DNA of 64,000 nucleotides from Pseudomonas sp. ICMP22404. Its GTDB lineage: Bacteria; Pseudomonadota; Gammaproteobacteria; Pseudomonadales; Pseudomonadaceae. The position numbers were made by a program, and so were the translations under genes. Each line of letters opens with the position of its first letter. The stretch's first letter is position 1. The notes under the pieces are model-generated. The model had not been told where the DNA came from, made no database searches, and was given only the letters and a program-made list of their open reading frames with translations. Shown piece after piece: positions 8,657 to 17,217 of the stretch. Location: positions 186,001 to 250,000 of the forward strand of contig NZ_VCNG01000003.1 of the NCBI RefSeq assembly GCF_006227205.1. Reading direction: 5' to 3'.

Positions 8657-9961
8657 TCAGGAAAACAGGGTCAGCGCACCGGTCAGCAAGGCCAGCGCGG
8701 TAATCACCAGGGACGTGAGCACGGCCCACTTGACGGTCGCTTTCTGGAAGTCGCCAAGGTCACGATCGACCATGCCCACCAGCAACAAAGTCGAAGCCAC
8801 CAGCGGGCTCATCAGGTGCACCGGTTGACCGAGAATCGACGCCCGGGCGATTTCCACCGGATCGATCCCATACGCAGCAGCGGCATTGGCCAGGATGGGC
8901 ACGACGCCGAAGTAGTAGGCATCGTTGGACAGGACGAAGGTCAGCGGCATGCTGGTGATCGCCACCACCAGCGGGAACAGATGTCCCCACGAGGGCGGAA
9001 TCCAATCGACCAGAGTCTGTGCCAGTGCGTCGACCATTTTCGTCCCGGAGAAAATCCCGGCGAAGATGCCCGCAGCGAAGACCAGCAGGACCACGGTCAT
9101 GGCGTTGCCCGAATGGGCAAGAATGCGCTCCTTCTGAATGTCCAGTTGCGGATAGTTGATCATCAGCGCCAGGACGAACCCGATCAGGAACAGGATCGCC
9201 GAATGCATGAGCCCCATCACCAGAGCCGCCATGACCGCGATCACCAGGAGCAGATTGACGTAGGCCAGTTTCGGGCGCTTGTGCGGGGTGTCCTCGATGA
9301 TTGCCTTGATATAGCAATCCCCGCCGCCGCTTTGCAGCTGGACGTTGCCAATGCGCTTGCGCTCGGCACGGCCCAGCAGGAATGCGGTGAACACCACCCA
9401 CAGCGCACCGCCGATCATGGTCGGCAGCAAGGGCACGAAGTAATCGCCGGCATCCAGGCCCAGTGCGGCAATCGCACGGGTCGCCGGGCCGCCCCAGGGG
9501 GTCATGCCGCTCATGATGCTCAGGGAGAGCATCGCCACGGTCGCCAGGATCATCGGGTTCATGCCGATGCGCTTGTACAACGGCAGCATGGCGGCGCAGG
9601 TAATCATGTAGGTCGTCGTGCCATCGCCGTCCAGTGCCACCACCAGCGACAGCAAGGCCGTGCCGACGGCGATTTTCATCGGGTCGCCATTGACCCGTTT
9701 GAGAATCTTGCGGATCAGTGGATCGAACAGGCCGGCGTCAATCATCAGGCCAAAAAACAGGATCGCGAACAGCAGCAAGGCGGCCGAAGGTGCGACCATC
9801 TTCAAGCCGTCCAGCATCATTTTGCCGGTGGTGCCGCCGAACCCGCCGATCACCGCAAAGACAATGGGCACGATCGTCAGGGCCACGATCGGCGACAGGC
9901 GTTTGGTCATTATCAGGAAGGTGAAGACCACCACCATGGCCAAGCCAAGTAAAGCGAGCAT
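8657..9961 (-). CDS. CitMHS family citrate/carboxylate:proton symporter
   Basis: 434 residues with about 11-12 hydrophobic segments. The opening MLALLGLAMVVVFTFLIMTK and the internal DGDGTTTYMITCAAMLPLY motif are typical of CitMHS transporters, which move metal- or proton-coupled citrate. It sits between DctA and the OprD porin on the same strand. The 139-base gap upstream holds a strong hairpin, so it may have its own promoter. The exact substrate is not readable; the PrpF-type isomerase in the same group points to an aconitate- or citrate-like acid. Confidence 0.9.
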   Translation of the reverse strand: MLALLGLAMVVVFTFLIMTKRLSPIVALTIVPIVFAVIGGFGGTTGKMMLDGLKMVAPSAALLLFAILFFGLMIDAGLFDPLIRKILKRVNGDPMKIAVGTALLSLVVALDGDGTTTYMITCAAMLPLYKRIGMNPMILATVAMLSLSIMSGMTPWGGPATRAIAALGLDAGDYFVPLLPTMIGGALWVVFTAFLLGRAERKRIGNVQLQSGGGDCYIKAIIEDTPHKRPKLAYVNLLLVIAVMAALVMGLMHSAILFLIGFVLALMINYPQLDIQKERILAHSGNAMTVVLLVFAAGIFAGIFSGTKMVDALAQTLVDWIPPSWGHLFPLVVAITSMPLTFVLSNDAYYFGVVPILANAAAAYGIDPVEIARASILGQPVHLMSPLVASTLLLVGMVDRDLGDFQKATVKWAVLTSLVITALALLTGALTLFS

Positions 9962-10021
9962 AGGTCAGTTCTCTTGTTGTTATTCGTAGCTTTACCAACA
10001 CCCAGGCGCGCGCCTTCCAAC

Positions 10022-10053
10022 CTGCCAGGCGACACGTTCAGTGTGCCTGGCAG
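10022..10053 (-). terminator. Strong hairpin between DctA and CitMHS genes
   Basis: Perfect 9-bp arms CTGCCAGGC (10022-10030) and GCCTGGCAG (10045-10053), with an extra ACAC/GTGT pairing inside. It follows the dctA-like stop (10101) on the minus strand. There is no clear U-tract, so it may be a terminator, a pause or an mRNA-stability element. Confidence 0.45.
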
Positions 10054-10100
10054 AATTCAGGAATGATGCTGCGCCGAGATATCGAGTTTGCCGTGACCGG

Positions 10101-11414
10101 CTAGAGGTGTTTCGCGGCCTTGACGTCGTCCCAGGCGTCATCTGTCGCCTGGACCACTGACGGGGAAGGCTTGCCATCCAGGGTCTGCAACAGCACCTGG
10201 CGGTCGCAGGCATTCTCCGAGAGGGCAATCACCACGGTCGCCACCGCGTTGCTTGCCAGACTCGTCAGTGCCCGAGCCTCTGACATGAAGCGGTCGATGC
10301 CGATCAACAGGGCCAGGCCGGCCAGGGGAATGTCATGGATAACCGTCAGGGTCGAAGCCAGCGCCACGAACCCGCTGCCGGTCACCCCTGCCGCGCCCTT
10401 GGACGACAGCAGCATGATCGCCAGCATGGTGACGGTCTGGGTCAGCGTCAGCTCGATGTTGCAGGCCTGTGCGATGAAGATCGCTGCCAGCGACAGGTAG
10501 ATTGCGGTGCCATCCAGGTTGAACGAGTAACCGGTTGGCAGCACCAGCCCCACTACCCCTTTCTTGCAACCCAGGGCCTGGAGTTTTTCCAGCATCCGCG
10601 GCATCACCGGTTCGGTCGAAGAGGTACCCAGCACCACCAGGAACTCTTCGCGCAGGTAACGCAACAGTTTCCACAAGCTGAAGCCATGGGCCCGGCAGAT
10701 ACCGCCCAGGACCACGAAAACGAAGAACCCACAGGCGATGTACAAGGTCATGATCAGCTTGGCCAGGCTCCCCAGCGACGTGATGCCGTACTGCCCGACC
10801 GTGAACGCCAAGGCGCCGAATGCGCCAATCGGGGCGAAACGCATCAGGTAGGAGAAGATCTTGAACACCATGTGTGAAGCCGACTCCAGTACGTCCAGTA
10901 CCGGTTTGCCCCGCTCACCCAGCGAAGACAGGGCAAAGCCGCAGAGCACCGCGATAAACAAGACCGGCAGCACCTCGCCTTTATTGAAGGCGCCGATGAA
11001 GGTGTCGGGAATGATGTGCATGAAGAAGTCGACCACCCCCAGCTTCGCCGCCGAGTCGGTGTACTGCGCCAGGCCCTGGGTGCTCAAATGGGTCGGGTCG
11101 ATGTTCATCCCGGCTCCGGGCTTGAACACATAGACCGCCACGAGGCCGATGATCAGGCTGACCACGGTCAAGCCCAGGAACAGCAGCATCGTCTTGCTCA
11201 ACAAGCGCCCCAGCGAGCGCTTGTCGCTCATGCCGGCAATGCCGGTGACGATGGTGCAGAACACCACAGGCGCGATCATCATCTTGATCAGCTTGATGAA
11301 GGCATCGCCCAGTGGCTTCAAGGCAATCGCCTGTTGCGACCAGAAATGCCCGACCACCACGCCCAGCAGCACGGCGCAGATGATCTGGAAGTAGAGCGAT
11401 TTAACAACTTTCAT
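10101..11414 (-). CDS. dctA: C4-dicarboxylate:cation symporter (DctA/SDF family)
   Basis: 437 residues from ATG at 11414; longer upstream extensions give non-homologous sequence and DctA is normally about 440. It starts MKVVKSLYFQIICAVLLGVV, and contains the TSSTEPVMPRMLEKLQALG reentrant-loop motif and the LPTGYSFNLDGTAIYLSLA substrate-binding motif of the glutamate/dicarboxylate symporters. It imports succinate, fumarate or malate with Na+/H+. The gene lies 52 bases after the PrpF-type isomerase gene and is likely co-transcribed with it. Pseudomonads usually carry another housekeeping dctA, so this may be a specialised paralogue. Confidence 0.88.
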   Translation of the reverse strand: MKVVKSLYFQIICAVLLGVVVGHFWSQQAIALKPLGDAFIKLIKMMIAPVVFCTIVTGIAGMSDKRSLGRLLSKTMLLFLGLTVVSLIIGLVAVYVFKPGAGMNIDPTHLSTQGLAQYTDSAAKLGVVDFFMHIIPDTFIGAFNKGEVLPVLFIAVLCGFALSSLGERGKPVLDVLESASHMVFKIFSYLMRFAPIGAFGALAFTVGQYGITSLGSLAKLIMTLYIACGFFVFVVLGGICRAHGFSLWKLLRYLREEFLVVLGTSSTEPVMPRMLEKLQALGCKKGVVGLVLPTGYSFNLDGTAIYLSLAAIFIAQACNIELTLTQTVTMLAIMLLSSKGAAGVTGSGFVALASTLTVIHDIPLAGLALLIGIDRFMSEARALTSLASNAVATVVIALSENACDRQVLLQTLDGKPSPSVVQATDDAWDDVKAAKHL

Positions 11415-11466
11415 GGCATCACCCATTTTTAGAATTGTTCTGATGCTAACGACAGCGACAGCCTGG

Positions 11467-12549
11467 CTACCCGGCCAGTCGCTGGGAACCCTTGGCGTAG
11501 ACGAAACCTGAAAACAGTCGGCGCGCGGTACGCACCACCGAGGCGCGGATGGTCTCACCCTTTTCCCCGGCATAGGACAAAACAACGTCGATACCGCCGC
11601 TTGGGTGCTCGATACGGACCCGCTGCAAGCGTGGCTCGCTGACACCGCCGATCAATCCGGCGGCCACGCTGCCTTCGGTCACGCACGCGGTGGCAAGGCC
11701 GATGGACCCGGTAATCGCCAGCGCGCGATGGCAGTTGTGCGGCATGAAATAGCGCACCTGGAGCGTCCCGCCAGATTTGGCCGGCGACACCAGCACCGGC
11801 TTGGGAATCACCTTGTCACTGACGTCGCCCAGGCCCATGGCCAGGCCGGCTTTCAACCGCAGGGACTCCAAGCGTTGCAGGAACACTTTATCGGCATCCA
11901 GTTCGGCGGGGCTTTCATCGCCGCGCTTGCCGAGCTGACTCGCTTCGACGATCACCATGGGCATGGCCATATCGATGCAAGTCACCGCAATGCCGTCGAT
12001 GACGTCCTGCGCTTGCCCGGTAGGAAAGAGTTTGCCCGTCTTGCTGCCCGCCGCATCCAGGAAGGTCAATTGCACCGGCGCGGCAGTGCCCGGTACGCCG
12101 TCGATGGCGGTGTCACCCTCATAGCTGACCTTGCCGCCCGGGGTTTGCACCTCGGAAACGACGAAGGTACCGGTATTGAGGTTGCGGATACGCACCCGGG
12201 TATGGTCGCCGCCCGCCTTGACCAATCCCTGCTCGATGGCGAACGGACCGACGGCGCAGAGCATATTGCCGCAGTTGGGTGCGGTGTCGACCCGACGCTG
12301 AGACACCATGACCTGGACGAACAGGTAATCGACATCTGCCTCAGGGTGCAACGATGGGCTGACGATCGCCACCTTGCTGGTTTGTGGGCTGCCGCCGCCG
12401 ATGCCGTCGATCTCCAGCTCATGGCCGGATCCCATCAGGTCGAGCAACAGCTCGTCACGTTCAACGATGGCGGCCGGCAGGTCCCAAGCGAGAAACACTG
12501 GGCCTTTGGAGGTACCGCCGCGCATGAGCACACAAGGGATTCGCTGCAT
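11467..12549 (-). CDS. PrpF-family isomerase (GalD / 4-oxalomesaconate tautomerase-like)
   Basis: 360 residues from ATG at 12549. It has the diaminopimelate-epimerase-like PrpF fold with IPCVLMRGGTSKG at the N-terminus, IDGIGGGSPQTSKVAIV, the cysteine motif APNCGNMLCAVGPFAIEQG and VRIEHPSGGIDV near the C-terminus. PrpF proteins isomerise 2-methylaconitate, aconitate-like acids or, as GalD, 4-oxalomesaconate in gallate breakdown. No gallate dioxygenase or other gal gene lies nearby, while three carboxylate transport proteins do, so an aconitate-type substrate is at least as likely. Divergent from a LysR gene. Confidence 0.8.
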   Translation of the reverse strand: MQRIPCVLMRGGTSKGPVFLAWDLPAAIVERDELLLDLMGSGHELEIDGIGGGSPQTSKVAIVSPSLHPEADVDYLFVQVMVSQRRVDTAPNCGNMLCAVGPFAIEQGLVKAGGDHTRVRIRNLNTGTFVVSEVQTPGGKVSYEGDTAIDGVPGTAAPVQLTFLDAAGSKTGKLFPTGQAQDVIDGIAVTCIDMAMPMVIVEASQLGKRGDESPAELDADKVFLQRLESLRLKAGLAMGLGDVSDKVIPKPVLVSPAKSGGTLQVRYFMPHNCHRALAITGSIGLATACVTEGSVAAGLIGGVSEPRLQRVRIEHPSGGIDVVLSYAGEKGETIRASVVRTARRLFSGFVYAKGSQRLAG

Positions 12550-12567
12550 GAACACTAACTCTTGTTG

Positions 12568-12586
12568 ATCAATCTGGATAATTGAT
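12568..12586. promoter_or_regulatory. LysR-type operator candidate, divergent intergenic
   Basis: ATCAAT (12568-12573) and ATTGAT (12581-12586) form a 6-7-6 inverted repeat, close to the T-N11-A geometry of LysR binding sites. It lies 19 bases upstream of the PrpF-family start and about 130 upstream of the LysR start at 12717. Confidence 0.45.
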
Positions 12587-12716
12587 GTTCTGGAGGCAAG
12601 AGTGGCAGGCTTTGAAAAGTGTTTCCAATGCAAAGATCGGAGGCTTTATTGCGTTTTACGAATGAATGGTCGTAGGATGATCGGCACGACGCCTCGCTTT
12701 GCTTATGGGATCTGGC

Positions 12717-13607
12717 ATGGAATATGAGCTTCAGGACATACGATCTTTCGTTAAAATCGCCGAACTAGGCAGTTTCCACGAGGCTGCTGATGCACTGCAC
12801 CTGTCTCAGCCCGCCCTGAGCCGTCGCATGAAAAAACTGGAGGAAGGTCTGGGCACCGCCTTGCTTGATCGCACGACGCGCAAGGTCAGCTTGACCAGCG
12901 TTGGACGCGACTTCCTGCCCAAAGCCCGGCGTCTGCTGGACGACTTCGACGATTCGATCCTCAACATTCGCGAGCTGGCCGAGCGGCAAATCGGCCGGGT
13001 GACCCTGGCGTGCATTCCCACCGCAGCCTTCTACTTCCTGCCGTCGGTGATCCGCTTGTACAACGAGCGCTATCCGAAAATCCGCATCCGCCTGCTCGAC
13101 CTCAGTGCCAACGAAGGACTCGAGGCGGTCCTGCGCGGCGAAGCCGACTTTGGCATCAACATGATGAGCGGCCAGCACCCGGACATCGAATTCGTGCCCC
13201 TGGTCAACGAACCCTTTGTCCTGGCCTGCCGCCGCGATCATGAATTGGCTGGGCGCAGCGCCGTCACCTGGTCGGAACTCAGCGACTATCGCCTGATCGG
13301 GGTGGGTCGCCTGAGTGGCAATCGGATGCTGCTCGATCACGCCCTGGCGGGCCTGAGCTGGCGTCCGCAGTGGTTCTACGAGGTGCAACACCTGTCCACG
13401 TCACTGGGGCTGGTGGAAGCAGGCCTCGGGGTGTCGGCAATGCCCAGCCTGGCGATGCCCGCCGGGGACCATCCGACCCTGGTCAGCGTGCCGCTGATCG
13501 AGCCGGTGGTCAACCGATCACTGGGTCTGGTCTACCGACGAGGCGCCTCCTTGTCCCCCGCCGCCGAGAAGTTTGTCTCGATCCTGCTTGAGCAGTGGCC
13601 GCAGTAA
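12717..13607 (+). CDS. LysR family transcriptional regulator
   Basis: 296 residues from ATG 12717, supported by GGGA at 12707-12710. The N-terminal winged helix-turn-helix (RSFVKIAELGSFHEAADALH, then LSQPALSRRMKKLEEGLG) is followed by a periplasmic-binding-protein-like effector domain. Divergent from the PrpF/DctA/CitMHS/OprD group, so it most likely activates that group in response to its carboxylate substrate. The effector is not identifiable from sequence. Confidence 0.9.
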   Translation: MEYELQDIRSFVKIAELGSFHEAADALHLSQPALSRRMKKLEEGLGTALLDRTTRKVSLTSVGRDFLPKARRLLDDFDDSILNIRELAERQIGRVTLACIPTAAFYFLPSVIRLYNERYPKIRIRLLDLSANEGLEAVLRGEADFGINMMSGQHPDIEFVPLVNEPFVLACRRDHELAGRSAVTWSELSDYRLIGVGRLSGNRMLLDHALAGLSWRPQWFYEVQHLSTSLGLVEAGLGVSAMPSLAMPAGDHPTLVSVPLIEPVVNRSLGLVYRRGASLSPAAEKFVSILLEQWPQ

Positions 13608-13742
13608 GAGCGGTCCGCGGCAGGGACAGTCCTCAAACTCAGCACGCTTTGGGTCAGTCACCTGCGCCCGGCTGCGCCGCAACGGTTCGCTCGCCAACGA
13701 AGTCAGTACCTCCTGAGTGCCAAGACGAGCGTGACTTGCGCC

Positions 13743-14294
13743 TCAGGAATGATCTCGCTCAATCAACATCCGAGTCAGCGTGTTGTCTCTTACCCAATAG
13801 TGATGAAACAGTCCCGCCGCCGCATGCAGACCGATCAGCCAGTAGCCGGTACTGCCCAACAGTTCATGCCAATACTTCAGGCGCTTTGCGAAGTCAGGAT
13901 CGATCGCCACCGGGGCCGGCAAATGGAAACCGAAATACGGGAACGGTTTGCCTCCAGCGGCCAACATCATCCAGGCCAGTAGCGGCGTGGCGATCATCAG
14001 CACGTACAAAGCCAGATGCATCAGGTGAGCCATGCCGGTTTGCCATGCAGGCGGTTTCGGGGTGACCGGTGGGCGTGGCGTCAGGCGGCCGAGCAGTCGC
14101 ACCCACACCAGAGCAAAAATGCTCAGACCGAAGAGACCGTGAAAGCCCATCAGCAGGCCACGTGCTTCGCTGCCCCTGGGCAGGAAGCCTTTGATTTCAA
14201 CACACGCGTACACGCCGACAAACAACACGAGCATCAGCCAATGCAGGGTGATTGAAAGTTTTCCATAACGGGGTATGCCTTTGTCGCGGGTCAT
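13743..14294 (-). CDS. Cytochrome b561 family protein
   Basis: 183 residues from ATG at 14294, with GAGG 8 bases upstream. Four hydrophobic segments carry the histidines expected to bind two b-type haems: ITLHWLML, LMGFHGLFG, KYWHELLG and GLHAAAGLFHHYW. Such YodB/CybB-type proteins are inner-membrane quinol-linked electron carriers, often superoxide- or quinone-related. Convergent with the LysR gene upstream. A second family member lies at 41473-42036. Confidence 0.87.
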   Translation of the reverse strand: MTRDKGIPRYGKLSITLHWLMLVLFVGVYACVEIKGFLPRGSEARGLLMGFHGLFGLSIFALVWVRLLGRLTPRPPVTPKPPAWQTGMAHLMHLALYVLMIATPLLAWMMLAAGGKPFPYFGFHLPAPVAIDPDFAKRLKYWHELLGSTGYWLIGLHAAAGLFHHYWVRDNTLTRMLIERDHS

Positions 14295-14458
14295 AGGAAG
14301 CGCCTCGTGATTGTCCTTCTCGACGGTCGACTCATTCGACAGTCTCCGGTTGCCCAGCGAACCGATGCCGCCACCCTGCCAGTCCATCCTTAAGGCAATC
14401 TGAAGGCAGAGCGCTCGTTAACTTGTTTCTGCGCGCATGAGCATCATTGCCATCATTT

Positions 14459-14479
14459 GTCCGCCAGCCGTGGGCGGAC
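14459..14479. terminator. Hairpin in the cytochrome b561 / GNAT divergent region
   Basis: GTCCGCC (14459-14465) pairs with GGCGGAC (14473-14479). The 310-base stretch 14295-14604 shows no supported gene, and this hairpin is its most obvious structure. It lies upstream of both flanking genes, so terminator function is doubtful. Confidence 0.2.
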
Positions 14480-14604
14480 TGGGCCAAAAGCGGCCCTCCA
14501 ACCCGTCCATACAAAGAGCATAAAGAGTTTCACTGATTCGCCTGGGCATGGAAAAAATAAGCTACCTTGTTGAGCCAGTTTGCTTATCGCTCAGGGAGAG
14601 CACC

Positions 14605-15030
14605 GTGCCTTTGAACATCCAACTTTCGGAAAATGTGACTGAAGCAGAGCGGTTAGGAATCTTGAATCCGCTGCTGGCCCATAACCTGGCCAATGGTGGG
14701 GACGATGCACACGAGACGTTCGCCCTGTTGCTACGAGCCCCAGACAGCAATGAAGTGATGGGTGGACTGTATGGAAAAATTTCTTATCGATGGCTACTCA
14801 TCGATCTCGTCAGTGTTCCAGAGTCGATGCGTGGTCAGGGTATCGGAGAACGCCTGATGCACATGGCAGAAGAAGTCGGAAAGGAGAAGCACTGCATCGG
14901 TATTTGGCTGGAGACTTTCAGCTTCCAGGCGCCGGGGTTTTATCAAAAACTGGGTTATTCCGAATTCGGACGCCTGGTGGATTATCCGCCGGGACATACC
15001 CGGTTTTATTTCCAGAAGCGGCTGTGCTGA
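14605..15030 (+). CDS. GNAT family N-acetyltransferase
   Basis: About 141 residues from GTG 14605, chosen because GGGAG lies 6 bases upstream; an ATG at 14548 would add 19 residues with no such site. The acetyl-CoA loop is SMRGQGIGERLMHMAEEVG (the R/Q-x-x-G-x-G motif), followed by the beta-bulge IWLETFSFQAPGFYQKLGY usual in GNAT motif B. Substrate unknown. Stands alone. Confidence 0.85.
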   Translation: MPLNIQLSENVTEAERLGILNPLLAHNLANGGDDAHETFALLLRAPDSNEVMGGLYGKISYRWLLIDLVSVPESMRGQGIGERLMHMAEEVGKEKHCIGIWLETFSFQAPGFYQKLGYSEFGRLVDYPPGHTRFYFQKRLC

Positions 15031-15267
15031 CAGCGCCTTATCACGCACTTCCAAGGTCGCCATCTCCATACATCTTGATGAGCTACTGAAAACCGTAGAC
15101 GACGGACATCATTCATCGGCTTCGTTGAAGCTCTGGGTATGGAGTTCCCATCTCAAATCTTTTTAAGGGTGCCTATCGCGTATCTGCTGACGTTCGCGGA
15201 ACGTTATTCGCAGATGGGTGCCGCACCGAATTCGAGTGCAAGGTAACTGATCACTCACGACTTCGGG

Positions 15268-15305
15268 GGCGCATCAATGCGTCTGTGTCGGCGCATTAAT
15301 GCGCC
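15268..15305. promoter_or_regulatory. Tandem 16-bp palindromes upstream of ridA-like gene
   Basis: A perfect palindrome GGCGCATTAATGCGCC (15290-15305) follows an imperfect copy GGCGCATCAATGCGTC (15268-15283). Their centres are exactly 22 bp apart, so two dimers could bind the same DNA face. The site is 91 bases before the RidA-family start and looks like a regulator operator. The rest of 15031-15395 shows no gene. Confidence 0.55.
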
Positions 15306-15395
15306 ATTGAAAGAGCATTTGCGGTGCTAGTCTTCGCCTTCCCACAACTCGGACTGCCGCTGTGCGAGCAGCCTGTTCTACGCCAGGAGAATGCA

Positions 15396-15857
15396 ATGGC
15401 AGCTTCGCAACCGTTTGGAAAGAAAACCGCTTACTGGGGTGTGGCATGGGAAGAAAGCTACGGCTATCCCCAGGCCAGACAGATAGGCAACGAAGTCTAT
15501 ATATCCGGCCAATTCAACCACGATGAAGATGGCAACCTGGTCGCTCCCGCACCGCTGAATAGCGAAGGCAAGCCCAGTGATTTCTCTTCGATGGGGGAGC
15601 AAATGCGCGTCTCCTACGACAACATCGCCAAGTTGCTCGCTCTGTATGGCGCGACACTTGAAGACGTCGTCGAAGAAACGCTTTATGTGCTGGACATGGA
15701 CGCGGCATTTGCCGTGGTAGGCAATGTTCGCAAGGCCGCCTTTGGCACTGAGCGGCCCCAGTGCGCAAGCAATATCATCGGCGTATCGAGGCTCGCACAG
15801 CGATCGCAGTTGATCGAAATTGTCTGCAAGGCGGTCATTGGCTCGGGCGCCAACTAA
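15396..15857 (+). CDS. RidA family protein (enamine/imine deaminase-like)
   Basis: 153 residues from ATG 15396, with AGGAGA 5 bases upstream. The Rid fold is evident: ARQIGNEVYISGQFNHDEDG at the N-terminus, the central LALYGATLEDVVEETLYVLD and the conserved arginine segment FGTERPQCASNIIGVSRLA. RidA proteins hydrolyse reactive enamines or imines such as 2-aminoacrylate. Outlier Rid subfamilies often serve a specific catabolic pathway. Preceded by tandem operator-like palindromes and convergent with a LysR gene. Confidence 0.85.
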   Translation: MAASQPFGKKTAYWGVAWEESYGYPQARQIGNEVYISGQFNHDEDGNLVAPAPLNSEGKPSDFSSMGEQMRVSYDNIAKLLALYGATLEDVVEETLYVLDMDAAFAVVGNVRKAAFGTERPQCASNIIGVSRLAQRSQLIEIVCKAVIGSGAN

Positions 15858-15863
15858 GACGTG

Positions 15864-15891
15864 CTCCCGGTTCCGTCTACGAAACCGGGAG
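15864..15891. terminator. Bidirectional hairpin between ridA-like and LysR genes
   Basis: CTCCCGGTT (15864-15872) pairs perfectly with AACCGGGAG (15883-15891) across a 10-base loop. It starts 6 bases after the RidA-family stop and reaches into the 3' end of the convergent LysR gene. No T-tract follows. Confidence 0.5.
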
Positions 15892-16863
15892 AGCTCGCTG
15901 CCCTTCGACCAAGGGCTTTAATTCAGCGACAGCCCCTGCGCAAAACGTCATGAATGCTTTGACTCGCCATGACCTTCGAATGTCCTGATGAGTAAGCAGC
16001 CAAAGCCCGTCCTGAAGTTCAGGCACAACGGGGCCGACGCGCACCAACCCGGGCGTGATGTCACCCAGCATGCAGGGAAGGAATCCAAAACCAAGACCAG
16101 CCACAATGGCAGCGCTCGCTGCGGCAACCGAATCGGTGCGGTAGGAAATGCAGTCAGGGGCAACTCGGCTATCGACGTAGCTCGCTGCCTTGAGGCCGCA
16201 TAGGGCAGCTGAATAGGACACCCACGCCTGGCCTTCTGCGAAAGGTGTTGAGGTCGGCGCGTTTTTATCACTGCCGTATGGCGCCCAGGCAATTGTCGCG
16301 AGCTTTCGTCCCACCAGACTTTCTGCTGGTTTGTTGGTCGCTCTTACCGCAATATCCGACTCATCTCGGGCAAGACTCAATGTCTGATTGCCTACCAGTA
16401 CCTCAATCGCTATCCCTTCATTCAGGGCCTTGAACTGCGCGATGATGGGCGTGAGGAAGTACAGCAGTAACGAATCACTGGTGGTGATCCGAAGCTTTCC
16501 GAGTGGCCCCTGACCCGCCCGTGAAACACGCCGTGCAACACTGACGATATCCAGCTCGACCCGCTCGGCGAGCGCTCGCAACTCCGCACCTTCAGCAGTG
16601 AGCATATATCCAGAGCGACGGTGATCGAACAGTGCCACCCCAAGTGTTTTCTCAACCTGGGTCACTCGGCGCGAAACGGTAGAAACGTTGATCCCCAGTT
16701 TCTTGGCAGCGTCAGCGCGATTGGCGCATTCGCTTAGCGTTTTAATGATGCGTAAGTCGTCCCACGAAAGCTGGGCTACAGCATCACTGAAATCTGGTTT
16801 GACGCCACCTGGCGCAGCGGGACTAGATGATCCAATTTTAGGTGGCGACTTCACTGAAAGCAT
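15877..16863 (-). CDS. LysR family transcriptional regulator
   Basis: 328 residues. A roughly 30-residue polar N-terminal extension precedes the helix-turn-helix (LSECANRADAAKKLGINVST, then VSRRVTQVEKTLGVALF). The effector domain contains SDIAVRATNKPAESLVGRKL, typical of the CrgA/aminoethylphosphonate-like LysR branch. The extension could be removed by an internal start but no strong site is seen. It converges on the ridA-like gene and may regulate it. Confidence 0.85.
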   Translation of the reverse strand: MLSVKSPPKIGSSSPAAPGGVKPDFSDAVAQLSWDDLRIIKTLSECANRADAAKKLGINVSTVSRRVTQVEKTLGVALFDHRRSGYMLTAEGAELRALAERVELDIVSVARRVSRAGQGPLGKLRITTSDSLLLYFLTPIIAQFKALNEGIAIEVLVGNQTLSLARDESDIAVRATNKPAESLVGRKLATIAWAPYGSDKNAPTSTPFAEGQAWVSYSAALCGLKAASYVDSRVAPDCISYRTDSVAAASAAIVAGLGFGFLPCMLGDITPGLVRVGPVVPELQDGLWLLTHQDIRRSWRVKAFMTFCAGAVAELKPLVEGQRALPVS

Positions 16864-17217
16864 TCCAAATATCGTGTTCGCTCATCATACGAAAAGGCTC
16901 AGGCGGAACAAAGTTATTGATGCTCGAGTGGGGTAGATAGGTAGCTAGCCGTAGCACGCGAAACGGCACGCTACGAAATCAAGTGATGATGAACGACTGT
17001 TGCCTCCTCGAGTTGAGTTAGGTTGATGCTTAGTGCGCCAGACGCTGGTAAGCGCCTCACCGGGTCGGCGCTAAACAGCTGGGCGGGCGTGTAAACGCCG
17101 CCAGTCGGACGCATTTGTAACAAGCAGGCGCTGTGAAGCTCATCAGGTTCGATTAGCAGTGGTGAATTTTTTAAACTGCGTAATGACCTCCCTATCCGTT
17201 TTTTATCGAGAGAAGTC
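16864..17217. other. 354-base intergenic region without a supported gene
   Basis: Lower GC than its neighbours. On the minus strand one frame is open from about 17214 down to a stop at 16971-16973 (about 80 codons), but it has no good start or ribosome site and I recognise no family. It could be promoter DNA for the LysR gene (start 16863) or a decayed coding fragment. Confidence 0.3.

Noticed and set aside
8645..9952. 435-codon plus-strand frame opposite the CitMHS transporter
   Set aside because: Extreme His/Gln/Arg bias produced by reading the complement of hydrophobic codons; no ribosome site.
11415..11645. N-terminal extension of the DctA frame
   Set aside because: The added 77 residues overlap the PrpF-family gene and do not resemble a transporter; DctA length fits the start at 11414.
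16974..17214. Stop-free minus-strand stretch of about 80 codons downstream of the isochorismatase gene
   Set aside because: No start codon with a ribosome site and no recognised family. Mentioned only as possible decayed coding DNA.
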